Assembly: GCA_016617855.1 (NCBI GenBank)
Contig: JAECUM010093638.1
Coordinates: 25,389 to 89,388, forward strand
DNA from: Megalonaias nervosa
Taxonomy: Eukaryota > Mollusca > Bivalvia > Unionida > Unionidae
Direction: 5' to 3'
Length of the DNA: 64,000 bases
In this document: in pieces, positions 48,638 through 59,645 of the stretch
How positions within the stretch are numbered: the stretch's first letter is position 1
Layout: every line of letters begins with the position of its first letter
Notes under the pieces: generated by a model
What the model saw: the letters and a program-made list of their open reading frames with translations, nothing else
Told to the model about the DNA's origin: nothing
Database searches by the model: none
Position numbers and translations under genes: made by a program

Positions 48638-51219
48638 AAAGAAAATAAAATCTTATGCTTTAAAAATTATAAAAAAAGTTTATCATACCTTTTACAATCA
48701 CGTACGATTTCAAGTGTTTAAAAGAACAAATTAATTATGATGATAGCAGCATTGTAGGATCACGATTGACCACACACGCGTTTAATCACGTTCCAGTAGC
48801 TGTTGCTTATAAATTGCCTTGTTAATCCTAGTTTATCATCACGTGTTAAATTATATCGCAGAATAAATAATAATGCTGAGGAAGCTGCAGTTTGGTTGAT
48901 AAAGAATTTGTTTAATGAAGCAAATAAAATATTTGCAAAACTGTCGAAAGTAACTCCAATGACGCCACTAACACCAGAACAAAAACGAGTATGCAGCAGC
49001 TACACACTGTCATATTTGTGAAAAACCTTTTCTACAAACTTCTGATGATTTCACTAAAAAAGTTCATGATCATTGTCATATCACAGGTTGTGACCGAGGA
49101 CCAGCTCATAATGAATATAACTTAAAATTTCAGTCACTCCAGTTCATTCCCTGTATTGCTCATAATTTTCGAAGATATGACTATCATTTTATCATTAACG
49201 CGCTCGGTCTTACTGATATTATTAAGTTATGTGAAATTCGTAAAATCAACGGTATTCCAAATAACGCTGAGAAATTTATGTCGTTGACTGTTGGCCCTCT
49301 TCTTTTTATAGATTCGATGCAATTTATGAACAGCTCGTTAGACGCACTAGCAAAAAACTGTAGCGAGTTTATATCGTTGACGGAGCATTTCACGGATAAT
49401 ATTAGTTTGATGACAAAGAAATGTATCTTTCCTTACGAGTACATCAATAGTATACAACAGCTTGATGAAACATCATTACCTGATAAAGATAAATTTTATT
49501 CGTCGCTGAACAACGAAAATACATCTGATAATGAATATAATCACCCTTGTCAAGTTTGGAGTAAATTTAGCTGTAAAACCTTAGGTGATTATTTAGCCTT
49601 ATATTGGATTCAAGACACGCTGTTACTCGATGATATATTTCAAAGTTTTCGAAGAACAAATATCAACAAGTATAAGTTAGATCCTTGTTGGTATTTTGCA
49701 TCGCCTGGTTTGTCATGGAACGCCTTATACAAACTAACTAACGCGAGAACCGAACTAATAACAGAAGGAAGCGTTGATATGTATCATTTTATTGAAAAGT
49801 CAATTCGAGGCGGAATGAACGTAATATCAAAGAAATATGCGCATGTTAACAACAAGTATATGAGCAATTATAATCCTGATAAACCTTCCTCGTATATACG
49901 TTACTTCGACAAGAACGCGTTATATAGTTGGACGATGTCACAAGCTATGCCGTATTGTTGTGATTGCTGGGTAACTGAACAAGATTTTCTTGATGATACG
50001 AGTAATCTAACTAAAGATTTATCTGATGCTGATCACACCTATTATCTTGAAGTTGATGTTGATTATAATGAAACATTACATGACTTACACAACGATTATC
50101 CGCTCCTGCCAGAAAAAAATGATTATACCCGATTCACTGTTATCGCAAGAACAATTATACATCGGCGAAGAAAACATTGTTCAATCGAGAAGCTAGTACC
50201 TAATTTGTTAAATAAATATAATTATGTTTGTCATTACAGAAATCTTAAACAAGCACTTAACAATGGTTTGATTTTGAGGAAAATTCATCGAGTATTACGT
50301 GTAAAGCAGTCTCGTTGGATGTCCGACTACATTAAGTTTAACAGTGACTTGAGAACAAAAGCAACAACAGATTTTGAAAAAGATTTCTTTAAACTTATGA
50401 ACAAATCCGTCTTTGGTAAGACAATGGAAAATATCCGTAATAGAGTTGATATCGAACTCTTTAATAGTGTCAAGTGTTGTAATAAATTAGTTGCATCAGA
50501 GAAGTTTGCTGGAATGCTACATATAAACAAAAATTTCGCTATGATAAAAAAAAACCATAAGACAAACCTGATTCTCAACAAACCAGTATTTGTTGGTACA
50601 ACGGTACTAGAAACATCAAAATGGCTCATGTACGACTTTATTATAATTTTGTGAAACACGTTTGGCCTAATTCTAACTTGTTGTTTACTGACACTGACTC
50701 ACTCGTTTATGAAATATTTGTGGATGACGTTTATCAAGATATTTATAAAAACAAGGAATTATTTGATTTATCAGACGTTCCTCGTGATAATCCTTTTCAT
50801 GATCCGACTAATAAAAAGGTGATGGGGTTGATGAAAGATGAGTTCAGCTTTGGTATTGTTCGGGAGTTTGTTGGACTACATAGCAAGATGTACTCGATAA
50901 AAACTGCTGCTGGAAAAGAAACAAAAAATTAAAAGGTGTGAAGAAGTCAGTTGTAAAAAATAATGTTACTCATGATGATTATCTGTCAGTGTTATTCAAC
51001 AATGAAAAACATCTCGCCGAAATGACAACGATAAGATCATATAAACATCAGATAAAAACTGATAGAGTAATTAAGCAAGGTCGAACTAATTTTGATGATA
51101 AACGTTATTGTGCTGAAAGCATAAACATGCTCGGGTTAGGTCATTGTAAGACTGGAAAGTTCTTGTTGTCGCCGTTGTTCAGGAAGGTTGTTTATCAAAT
51201 ATGTGTAAATGTCTATTAA
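48467..51219 (+). pseudogene. DNA polymerase B (PF03175-like), right copy, frameshifted and internally deleted
   Basis: Same gene as the left copy in opposite orientation. The start region is present (48467-48640), then an internal deletion, then exonuclease I. There the motif reads YDFK instead of YDFE, so the second catalytic acid is replaced by lysine. Exonuclease II HNFRRYD is near 49165, polymerase A YFDKNALY near 49908, polymerase B LMNKSVFGKTMEN near 50400 and polymerase C TDTDSLVYEI near 50690. The longest open piece is 49278-50654 (458 codons), followed by 50621-50932 and 50938-51219. Private breaks: a lost base in the A-run near 48672 and a 5-bp deletion near 48815. Two further breaks, at 50637-50639 and 50923-50928, are shared with the left copy. 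Confidence 0.9.
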
Positions 51220-51546
51220 CGGATCTGACATTAAGTCATCAATCTTTTCTTGGTCAGATTTATACTTATCTCTATAACAAATCCAATATGAGCCATCAGA
51301 AGTTTGAAAATAATTATCTTGGCTGATTTTATCTGCGCGAGTTTAAAGTTTTATAACTGCAGTTTTTAGTGATTTAAATTTTTTAATTTCTTTTTTACTT
51401 AAATTAAAGGCAACAATTTTTATATTATTATTGCGAAAATTTATTTTTGTTGTAGTGCTTAGTGTAGCGATACTGAATTGCTCAGTAGCTTTTGCAAAAC
51501 TTTCAATGCAACTCAACATGTAATCTCTACCAAATCCAAAACTCAT
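51136..51546 (-). pseudogene. Small gene 2, right copy, unknown function
   Basis: Inverted counterpart of 44888-45298, the same 411 nt without indels. It opens MSFGFGRDYMLSCIESF and has a single in-frame TAA (codon 68), the one shared with the left copy. The rest reads TRADKISQDNYF...EQRRQQELSSLTMT. Its 3' end overlaps the polymerase 3' end by 84 bases. Differences from the left copy include many amino-acid changes (V/I, N/S, F/L, V/D, Y/S), suggesting no constraint after duplication. Confidence 0.5.
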
Positions 51547-51780
51547 ATAATTTTATGCAATATTTATTTATAGCTCAGTGTTAATACTCAGTAAGTGTGA
51601 TTTAAAAATCTCATTTTTGTTATAATTTTCGCATCATTTGATAGAAGGTTTAAAATGGTAAAATCACGGTTGATAGGAGTGCTAGATGATGGTATATGGA
51701 AATGTGCTCATAGCCCCAAAAGTTTATACTACTCTAAGAGACCTTCTGACTCTCAATCTTGCACCATAGGGGATACTATG

Positions 51781-51805
51781 TATGTATGTATGTATGTATG
51801 TATGT
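51781..51805. repeat. (TATG)n microsatellite
   Basis: About six tetranucleotide units just right of the palindrome. Confidence 0.9.
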
Positions 51806-52035
51806 GACAAAAACAAGAATAGAAGCAGGACATTATTCAATGAGTTTCATAAATTTAATATTAAACCTATTTCAGATTCCGTTTATGACATAGTTTTATG
51901 TTTATAATTCTTCTACATAAAGTGTGTCAATTTCACTACTAAGCATTCCAGTAGTTGGATATCTGGTGAAGTTCTAGATTCACTGTAATTTATTTGTAAC
52001 CAGATATTTTCATTATTTGATTTGTAACAGTATGG

Positions 52036-52303
52036 TTGTTGTTGTTGTTGTTGTTATAGGGTTTAATGCCATTTTTCAGCACAAGATAGGCTATACATGG
52101 CGGCCAGTATTATTGGTAGAGGAAGAACCCTGGAAAACCCCGGGAAGAACCACCGACCCACAAGAAGCTACTGGCAAGCTTTCTCATTTATCCACATTAG
52201 CTGAGCCAGAGACTCCAACCCACACAGACAGACATGAGGTGGCAGTGATCTGGAACGGTGAGTGCTTTAGACCACTCAGTCATTCGTGGCCCCAGATAGG
52301 CAT
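52036..52303 (-). mobile_element. tRNA-derived SINE, family B, copy 3
   Basis: Reverse orientation: the (GTT)n tail lies at the left end, the AGAAAGCTTGCCAGTAGCTT body in the middle, and the head GGGGCCACGAATGACTGAGT at the right, with a changed A box. No clear target duplication. Confidence 0.85.
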
Positions 52304-52309
52304 GGTAAA

Positions 52310-53490
52310 CATAAACAAAGACAAATTTTATTTAGAGTTGTAACTGTATCACATAATAAGAAACATTAGCTCGTTCAAGTTCTTGTACTAAGCACATGCA
52401 AGAAAGCTGGCCCATCAGAATGAAAATGATACAATTTGTACCTGTAGTTTAGGACTTTCTCCTTCCAACTAAGGGTGAAGACACTTGAGGCAGATACCAT
52501 TTTTTAAATACATTACAGGGAAAATAGCAGCAAAAAATCAGCTATTTTTGGAGTGTTTCCCACAAAATCTGTAAACGGCATGGTAACCATTCTCTCCAGA
52601 GGGCACCATCATTATCCAGAGGGTACTCTCAGTACCCAGAGGGCACCATCAGTATCCAGAGGGCACCATCATTATCCAGAGGGTACTCTCAGTACCCAAA
52701 GGGCACCATCAGTACCCAGAGGGCACCATCAGTACCCAGAGGGCACTCTCAGTACCCAGAGGGTACTCTCAGTGCACTTTGTTCAATTTCAAGAGCAGCC
52801 CTGACCTTATCATTTAGATTTCAGTATATAATAATAATAATACAAAATACTGACACTGATGTTGTTATTAGTAGTAGTAGTAGTAGTGCCATGTTACTCA
52901 ATGAGTACAATGAATAGGAACTTTTATGGAAAAAATGTTTTTCATCATCTTCAATACTGGTATAACTAGCATGCAATGCTTTAGTTATAAATCAAGCCAT
53001 ACATTGGATTATGATTTACATTACATATCTACAGCTGATAGGCTGTATGTTCTTTAAATATAAAAAAGTTATTCCTGTATTGAATTAACTTATCTATGTT
53101 AATATCTTTTATCCAAATCTTCTGGACAACCTATGACAATATTTTCACTGCAAAAATTTGTCTCTGAAGATACGTTTCATTAATGTATGATCTTTCTGGA
53201 TTTAAAAAGTAAATGTTGCGAATATTTAGGGAAAATAATTGTGTCTTGAGTTCATACATTACTGTGACACATTTAATCAATATAAACTATGCAACTGGGA
53301 AGAGTTCTGGATGTGGTATGCTAAGCTAAACTAAGATAATATATTGTTTTTCACTCAGTGAAAGGATTAGACTGTAATAACACAATGTATCAATACATAT
53401 ATAGTCTAAAAAATGACATCAATCAAACCTTTAATAGTCTTTCTCAGTCTCACCTCTTTTATCCACCCATCCTTTACAATACACACACAC

Positions 53491-53523
<33 letters not shown>

Positions 53524-54760
53524 CATTTGGACATAAGCCAAATAATTTAATATAGAAGAGTGGTGGGTGTTTAGATATTGCACTGTAATTTTACTGCTGA
53601 ATTAATGGTAAGCACATTCTTATTTCACTTCTAATAAATTGTATTTGATATGACAGTAACTGATGACTGTAAGAACAATTGTTCAAATACTGCCCTATAA
53701 GCAATGGTACACTGAATTAGTCCTGGTCACTTAAGCTATTTATGCATTCTAAAAGCATAATTAATGTATTGATCATTAAGACTGACTCACGTTAGTATTT
53801 TCAAAGGCATAATTAATGTACTGACCATTAAGAGTCTGGTCAGTATTCTAATAAACATAATTAATGTATTGACCATTAAGAGTCAGGTCAGTATTCTAAA
53901 GGTCTAATTAATGTATTAATCACTAAAACTCAATCCAGTATTTGTTTTTTATGTTCATAACATATGCCATGAAATTTTTAAAAAAACCTGCAAATATAAA
54001 CAAACTCAGGGAATAAATCAACCAGTCCATTTAATTCTGTTATAGAGATGTTGTGTGAATTAGGCAAGTACTACAGCTAACATGCAAATGTGAATCAAGC
54101 AAGTGCTACAGCTAGCATGCAAGTGTGAACTGGGCAAGTGCTCCAAGTTGCATGCAGGTGTGAATTACAGCTACAGCTAGAATGCAAAAGACTGCATAAG
54201 CAGTTACAAAAATGAGGAATACACCTCCTGCTGCACATATGACCAAAAAGTCAATATCATTGCAAAGGTTGGTTAGGTCAAAGGTGTTTACAATCGATTG
54301 CCATTTTATATCATATCATCAGTTTATCATGCCATATTTTGTAAATTAAAACTCTGTACCAGGAAAACTGCATTTGACTTTTCTACAACCTTTCTGACAC
54401 TTTTAAGTGAGGAGCCCTTCAATAGCAAGTCTTGCCACTCTATTTTTTATCACCAGTTTCCCATCAACACTATCTCATTTTGTCACCAACGAAGATTTCT
54501 GTACACACAGCAGCATGATTACCTTTGTACATCTACATGTACACAGTCATTAGTGTGTATGGCACAATGAATTCAGACTGTACACAAAGTTTTATGTGCC
54601 CTCTTTGTCATTACACTGTACCATACATTTTGGCCACATGGCTTCCATATAGTGTAACTATTTTTAATCAATATGAGTAGTTGGATTATATTGTTGTAAT
54701 TACAAGGAAGTACAAGTAGTTAATCAACTGCTTCTATAAAAACCACAAAACAATTTTCCA
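52310..54760. other. No gene; minisatellites and TA run
   Basis: At 52600-52775 a 20-bp tandem (CAGAGGGCACCATCAGTATC type and CAGAGGGTACTCTCAGTACC type) runs about nine units. (TA)n lies at about 53497-53521. At 53750-53935 are about four units of TTAATGTATTGACCATTAAG. At 54060-54185 are about four units of GCAAGTGCTACAGCTAGCAT. No coding sequence recognised. Confidence 0.7.
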
Positions 54761-54761
54761 T

Positions 54762-55934
54762 TTATTTCACATTAAGGGTTTTGTTATGTGTGTGTATCTT
54801 CAAATGTGTTGCCAAATTAGAGCCCTGCCAGAACACATTTCCACATACTTCACATTTGAAGGGTTTGTCACCAGTGTGTATCTTCCAATGTGATGACAAA
54901 GACAAGCTCCCGCTAAACAATTTCCCACATACTTCACATTTACAGAGTTTGTCACCAGTGTGAATCTTTAAGTGTTTTGACAAATTGGAACGCTGGTTAA
55001 ATAATTTACCACATGTTGCACATTTAAATGGTTTCTCACCAGTGTGCACCCTCATGTGTACAGTCAAACTAGACTGCACGGGAAACAATTTACCGCATAT
55101 TTCACATTTGTATGGTTTTTCAACATTATGTGTTTTGGTGTGTAACATTAAAGACAAGCTCTCGTCAAACGATTCTCCGCATATTTTACATTTATTTTGC
55201 TTCACACCAGTATGTATCTTCATGTGTTTTGTCAAATGAACGCTAACATGAAATGATTTGCCACATAAACCACATTTGTATGGTTTATCACCAGTGTGAG
55301 TCCTCGTGTGTCTGGTCAAACAAGAGCTCCGACGAAACAATCTCCCGCATAGTTCACATTTGTAGGGTTTGTCGCCAGTGTGCATTCTCACGTGTGTTAA
55401 CAAATTAGATTTCTGACTAAACAACTTACCACATATTTCACATTTGAAGGGTTTGTCACCAGTGTGTATTTTCAAATGTGCCGAAAAAGAAGCGCTCCAG
55501 CTAAATGATTTTCCGCATATTTCACATTTGAATGGTTTGTCGCCAGTGTGTATCTTCAAGTGCGTTGTCAAATTTGAACGCTGGCTAAACAACTTCCCGC
55601 ATGTTTTACATCTGAAAGGTTTGTCACCAGTGTGAATTTTCAAATGTGCCAAAAAAGAAGCGCTCCAGCTAAATTTTTTCCCACAAATTTCGCATTTGAA
55701 TGGTTTTTCGCCAGTGTGGATCTTCAAGTGTGTTGACAAATTAGAGCTCTGACTAAACAACTTCCCACACATTTCGCATTCAAAGGGTTTCTCACCAGTG
55801 TGCATCCTGATGTGTGTTGCTACATCAGAGCTCCGCCTAAACAACTTGCCGCAAATTTCACATTTGAAAGGTTTGTCACTAGTGTACATAACCATTTCTT
55901 TCTCCATTGTTGACCACTCAAATTGATCTATCAT
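54762..55934 (-). CDS. C2H2 zinc-finger protein, 13 fingers
   Basis: From the ATG at 55934 the frame is 390 codons; a second ATG (MEKEMVMY) at 55907 is possible, while the extension to 55943 has only TTG. Thirteen consecutive C2H2 fingers fill the protein, with TGDKPF and TGEKPF linkers. Fingers 3 and 5 share the unusual helix WSASF.AH, and fingers 2, 4, 6, 11 and 13 share SNL..H, so internal duplication shaped it. Fingers 8-9 have a deviant linker (TGVKQNKC) and finger 9-10 NVEKP. Zinc ligands are present throughout. No effector domain is visible. A worn extra finger (SGKLFWQPADLS) lies upstream near 56000 beyond a stop, showing the ancestral array was longer. Likely a nuclear DNA-binding protein; target unknown. 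Its sister is the gene at 11.5 kb. Confidence 0.85.
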   Translation of the reverse strand: MIDQFEWSTMEKEMVMYTSDKPFKCEICGKLFRRSSDVATHIRMHTGEKPFECEMCGKLFSQSSNLSTHLKIHTGEKPFKCEICGKKFSWSASFLAHLKIHTGDKPFRCKTCGKLFSQRSNLTTHLKIHTGDKPFKCEICGKSFSWSASFSAHLKIHTGDKPFKCEICGKLFSQKSNLLTHVRMHTGDKPYKCELCGRLFRRSSCLTRHTRTHTGDKPYKCGLCGKSFHVSVHLTKHMKIHTGVKQNKCKICGESFDESLSLMLHTKTHNVEKPYKCEICGKLFPVQSSLTVHMRVHTGEKPFKCATCGKLFNQRSNLSKHLKIHTGDKLCKCEVCGKLFSGSLSLSSHWKIHTGDKPFKCEVCGNVFWQGSNLATHLKIHTHNKTLNVK

Positions 55935-55974
55935 ACAATTCAAGTTTGTATGCCTTGCCTATGTATATATGCTA

Positions 55975-56045
55975 ATTTGAAACGACAAATCAGCGGGCTG
56001 CCAAAACAATTTCCCACTAAAATAACATCTGAATAGTTTGCCATT
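55975..56045 (-). pseudogene. Decayed zinc-finger fragment
   Basis: Minus strand reads KLFRC, SGKLFWQPADLS with the zinc ligands mostly lost, separated by a stop from the 13-finger frame. Old 5' part of that gene. Confidence 0.5.
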
Positions 56046-56890
56046 AGGCCTAGTACCAAGGAAACTAACTGACATGACCATGGAACTAATGCATGCAGCC
56101 TCGGCTAGAAGCAGGTCAAAACGTACCAAGTCAAAACTAAACTGAAACGTACTTTTGTATGAAACGTAAATTCTTTTGAAGAGGTGGGGTAAGATTCGTA
56201 ATGGACCGGAGCCCTAAAAGAACACTAAACCCTAAATGTCAGAATCTCAGTGTGTGGGGTACTTGCTTTAATTTCGGTACGTTTTAACACGGATACATTT
56301 TAATTATAAGTTAGTAATGTTTCGTCTTAGGTAACTTTTGGCTTGAGTACGTCATGACTTTGGTACGTTATGGTTTGAGAACGATTGCACTTTTCAAACC
56401 GTGCCCAACAACGACGTAATCAAGTACCAGACAAATTCGTTGAGCAAATAAAAATAATAAAAATAAATAGGAAGGCCTTGTGGGTACCTCCTGTGTAAAA
56501 GAAGCACATAGAGATTTTTTATTTCAGCCCGTTTGGAGGTTTAGTTATGGAAATATTCCAACGTTAGCAAAAATATTTGGAAAATTCGCAAATAATAAAT
56601 AGAGGGCCTAAATATCTAGGGTATAACAAAGGCTGTCAAGGATTTTATGTTGCCTATGCGTATGGGCCCTAACTTCCAATCCGTAAAGGATGTTGGCATG
56701 GACCCTTTCTAGAGATCTTGTACCCACGGACTTCTACATCCTACAGAATACGTGTGGAAGGAATTTGTCGAGAGACATTATTGCAGACAGAAGGGTCCTA
56801 ATTGGTACCAGCTATATAAACTCGATACTGACAGGACCAATTTGATCAGCCGTTTGCTCTACCAGAACACCTGCTTACTGAACTTTGATT
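56046..56890. other. No gene seen
   Basis: Upstream of the zinc-finger gene. No clear core promoter picked out. Confidence 0.4.
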
Positions 56891-56892
56891 TC

Positions 56893-57035
56893 AACCAAGG
56901 GCGCCCACATATACTGGAAGGGGGGACCCACCCACCTCCTATTTCATGTTTTGGCCTACACCTGTAAAACTTAATAGCTGACCAGTACATGTTTGCCCCG
57001 CCCCACACCGAAAATAATTCTGCGGGCGCACCTGA
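56893..57035 (+). repeat. Dispersed repeat R2, fuller copy
   Basis: Begins CAAGGGCGCCCACATATACT and ends TTCTGCGGGCGCACCTG; the ends are imperfect inverted repeats (CAGGTGCGCCCGC against CAAGGGCGCCCAC), so it may be a small TIR element. A partial copy lies at 9105-9210. Confidence 0.55.
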
Positions 57036-57479
57036 TTTCAACCCTTTATTGGGATTGTGTATTCGTGGAACTGCTCCAACAGTAGAAAAGTTGGGGGAAA
57101 TTCTTCAAGCCGTCGTCGAAATATAGAAGATCAAATAATTGATAGCATAACAAAGTCTATAGGAAGATTACGTCTTAAGTCAAGTCCACGTCACTCTTAA
57201 CACGGCTTTGATCGTTATTTCATATTTAGTACCTAGGATAGATCTGGGCCCTAACATCAGCTCCTCAAAGATGTTAACAATTAACATTCTTTGAGATTTT
57301 GTTTCTAGGAATGTGCTCGACCCTATGAGGTAGTATTCGTGAAATTCGTGTACCGGATATCGGATAAATAGAAGGGTCCTTGTGGGTACCGGCTATGCAT
57401 AGCATGTTCATATGAATATGATTCTATCAAGATTGAACCTCTGCAAGCAGCATAGTGGAACGATATGGTGCCAATGAGA

Positions 57480-59137
57480 CCTTAATGTTAAATTTGGGGG
57501 ATTGTACCCTAGCCTCAAGATTGATTGGAATGTATAGCGACACTGGATTGGAAGTCCACGGACAAGGGGAATTTAACATGAGTGCGCCTATCTAGCGACA
57601 AGGGAAATTTACCATAGCGACAATGTTTTGAGCCTGTCTACGGACAAGTGGAATTTAACATAGGGATATACAAGCGACGATATATTGGGCATGTATACGG
57701 ACAAGGGGAATTGAAGATGGGTGGGCCTGTCTAGGGACAAGGGAAATTTACATTAGCGACAAGGGATTGGGACTGTCTAGGGTCAATGGGAATTTAACAT
57801 AATAGTACTATTTGGGGCACTAGATAGGAATTGAACATGGGTGGGCCTGTCTAGAGACAAGGAAAATTTAACATAGCAACAAGGGAATGGGACTGTATAG
57901 CGAAAAGGGAAATTTAACATAGCGACAAGGGATTGGGCCTGTCTACGGACAAGGGGAATTTAACATGGTTGTACCTGTCTAGGGACAAGGGAAATTTACA
58001 TTAGCGACAAGGGATTGGGACTGTCTAGGGTCAATGGGAATTTAACATGGTGTGACTATCTGGGACACTAGATAGGAATTGAAAAATGGATGGGACTGTA
58101 TAGGGACAAGGATAATTGGATAGGGTGATGTCAGGGTACTGGATAATTGGGAAACAGTGGCAACAATGTTGCAAGTACCTGACCTCAATCGAGCGGAGTA
58201 GTTAGGAACAGTGTTACAAGTGGCTGATCTGAATATGCGCTACTCTAAGGACAAGGGACAAATAGAGACATAGACACAGAGACATTGTTAGAGACATAGA
58301 CATACATATATTTATCGATATAAATCTATCACACAAACATACTATATGGACAAGGAGAAATTTAGCATGAGTGGGCTACTATACGGACAAGGGAAATTTA
58401 ACACTGGTGGGACCATATACGGACTAGGGGAAATTTAACATGGGTTGGCTACTATACGGACAAGGGCAAATAAAATATGAGTGGGATAGTCTAGGGACAT
58501 GGAACTATCTAAGGACAAGGGGACCTTGAACATGGATGGGACTGTCTACGGACAATAGCAAAATTGTACAACGCCTGTTTGTGGACAAGGGTGATAGAGG
58601 GTAAAACGCAATAGAGACAGAGACAGACAAATACAAACACAAACCCGAGATTTATATAAAAGCATTACCTAGACCTGAAATTATGTTGGCGGTGTCCATA
58701 AATTTGCATAATTGTAATCATGCTATAAATGGCTATAATCTAGGAAAAGACCAACGCCAAGATGGTTGTGACTAAAAGAAACGCTAAATTTACGAAATTG
58801 TCCCAGAATTTAACGGAGACTAAATATATCCCTGAAAATTAGGTTACATTGGTTTAGACTAAAATGGTTAAACCTAGTAACTATTTATAGCCTCAACCTG
58901 TGTGACGATCCTGTTTAAAAAAAAGCTAATATTTATTTGTAGCTACAACCCCTGAAAATTCCTCTTAAAAAATCCAAGTCTATATTAATAGCCTCAAATT
59001 TCTAGCTTCAATGACGTCACTATACTGGACACTAGGGCAAAAATGGCAACAGTGTTGCAAGTGGCTGACCTGAATACGCGCTACTGTAGGTAGGTAGGTA
59101 GGTGAAATGAATTGGATAGGGACCAACGGAGTTTTAT

Positions 59138-59150
<13 letters not shown>
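57480..59150 (+). repeat. Third arm of the 17-kb TIR family
   Basis: Same orientation and order as the left arm at 17.3-18.2 kb: TTAAATTTGGGGGATTGTAC, repeated phrases such as GACAAGGGGAATTTAACATG, GGTGGGCCTGTCTAG and CTAGCGACAAGG, then GTAGCTACAACC, a CRE palindrome (59012-59019), GTGGCTGACCTGAATACGCG, GTAGGTAGGTGAAATGAATT and a (CA)n run. The phrase section is expanded here to about 1.1 kb. No inverted partner is found within the window. Confidence 0.8.

Positions 59151-59180
<30 letters not shown>
59141..59180. repeat. (CA)n microsatellite
   Basis: About 20 CA units at the end of the TIR-family arm. Confidence 0.9.
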
Positions 59181-59182
<2 letters not shown>

Positions 59183-59610
59183 AGCACGTAACCAGCATTA
59201 GGGCGACATATGTCACAGAGCAGCATTAGGGTGACAGAATGACATCATGTTGTGTTATGAAACAGTAGCACATATTTGTATATCAATTCATCAAAATAAA
59301 TTATAATTCCTATTATCAAGCTTCAATATTCATGTTTAAAAAACAAAATTTATTTTTAAACATAAACACACACTTGTCGCTTTAATACTGTGTCGCCTTA
59401 ATGCCTACACACAACTGTGATAGTCACAACATCCTTATGGCGACAGACTCTTCACACTCATATTATGTCTAGTCCAGCATTAAGGCGACAGCGTTTCTAA
59501 TGTCCCTATTGCCATACCAAACACAACAGGAAACTAAAATTATATTTTAGGATGATCAGAATCTTAAATATATGCATTTTAAAACTGTATTACGTATGTG
59601 CATCCACATC
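59181..59610. other. Spacer with CAGCATTA.GGCGACA echoes
   Basis: The phrase CAGCATTAGGGCGACA and close variants recur near 59192, 59223 and 59473; otherwise nothing. Confidence 0.4.
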
Positions 59611-59613
59611 CTT

Positions 59614-59645
<32 letters not shown>

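Larger units (their letters stand above)
44545..51733. mobile_element. 7.2-kb palindromic element with two DNA polymerase B copies
   Basis: The left arm 44545-47824 and right arm 48638-51733 are inverted copies of each other with scattered differences, around a unique centre of about 0.8 kb. Both outer ends are AGTAGTATAAA.TTTTGGGG. Each arm, read from the centre outward, holds a B-family DNA polymerase gene and then an antisense small gene. No integrase, transposase or capsid gene is visible. No clear target duplication: flanks are TATTGT on the left and CTAAGA on the right. The differing arms argue against a simple read-folding assembly artefact. It might be a self-replicating (plasmid- or Polinton-like) element integrated as an inverted dimer, or a fold-back rearrangement of one copy; the type is not settled. 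Confidence 0.75.

Noticed and set aside
44545..51733. The palindrome as a missed-adapter or read-folding artefact
   Set aside because: The arms differ by many substitutions, private indels and a 600-bp deletion, which a simple folded read would not give; a spanning-read check is still needed.
44539..51739. A 6-bp Polinton-type target duplication around the palindrome
   Set aside because: The flanks TATTGT and CTAAGA do not match.
52553..52804. A His/Pro-rich repeat protein
   Set aside because: A 20-bp satellite whose three-unit period (60 bp) keeps a frame open.
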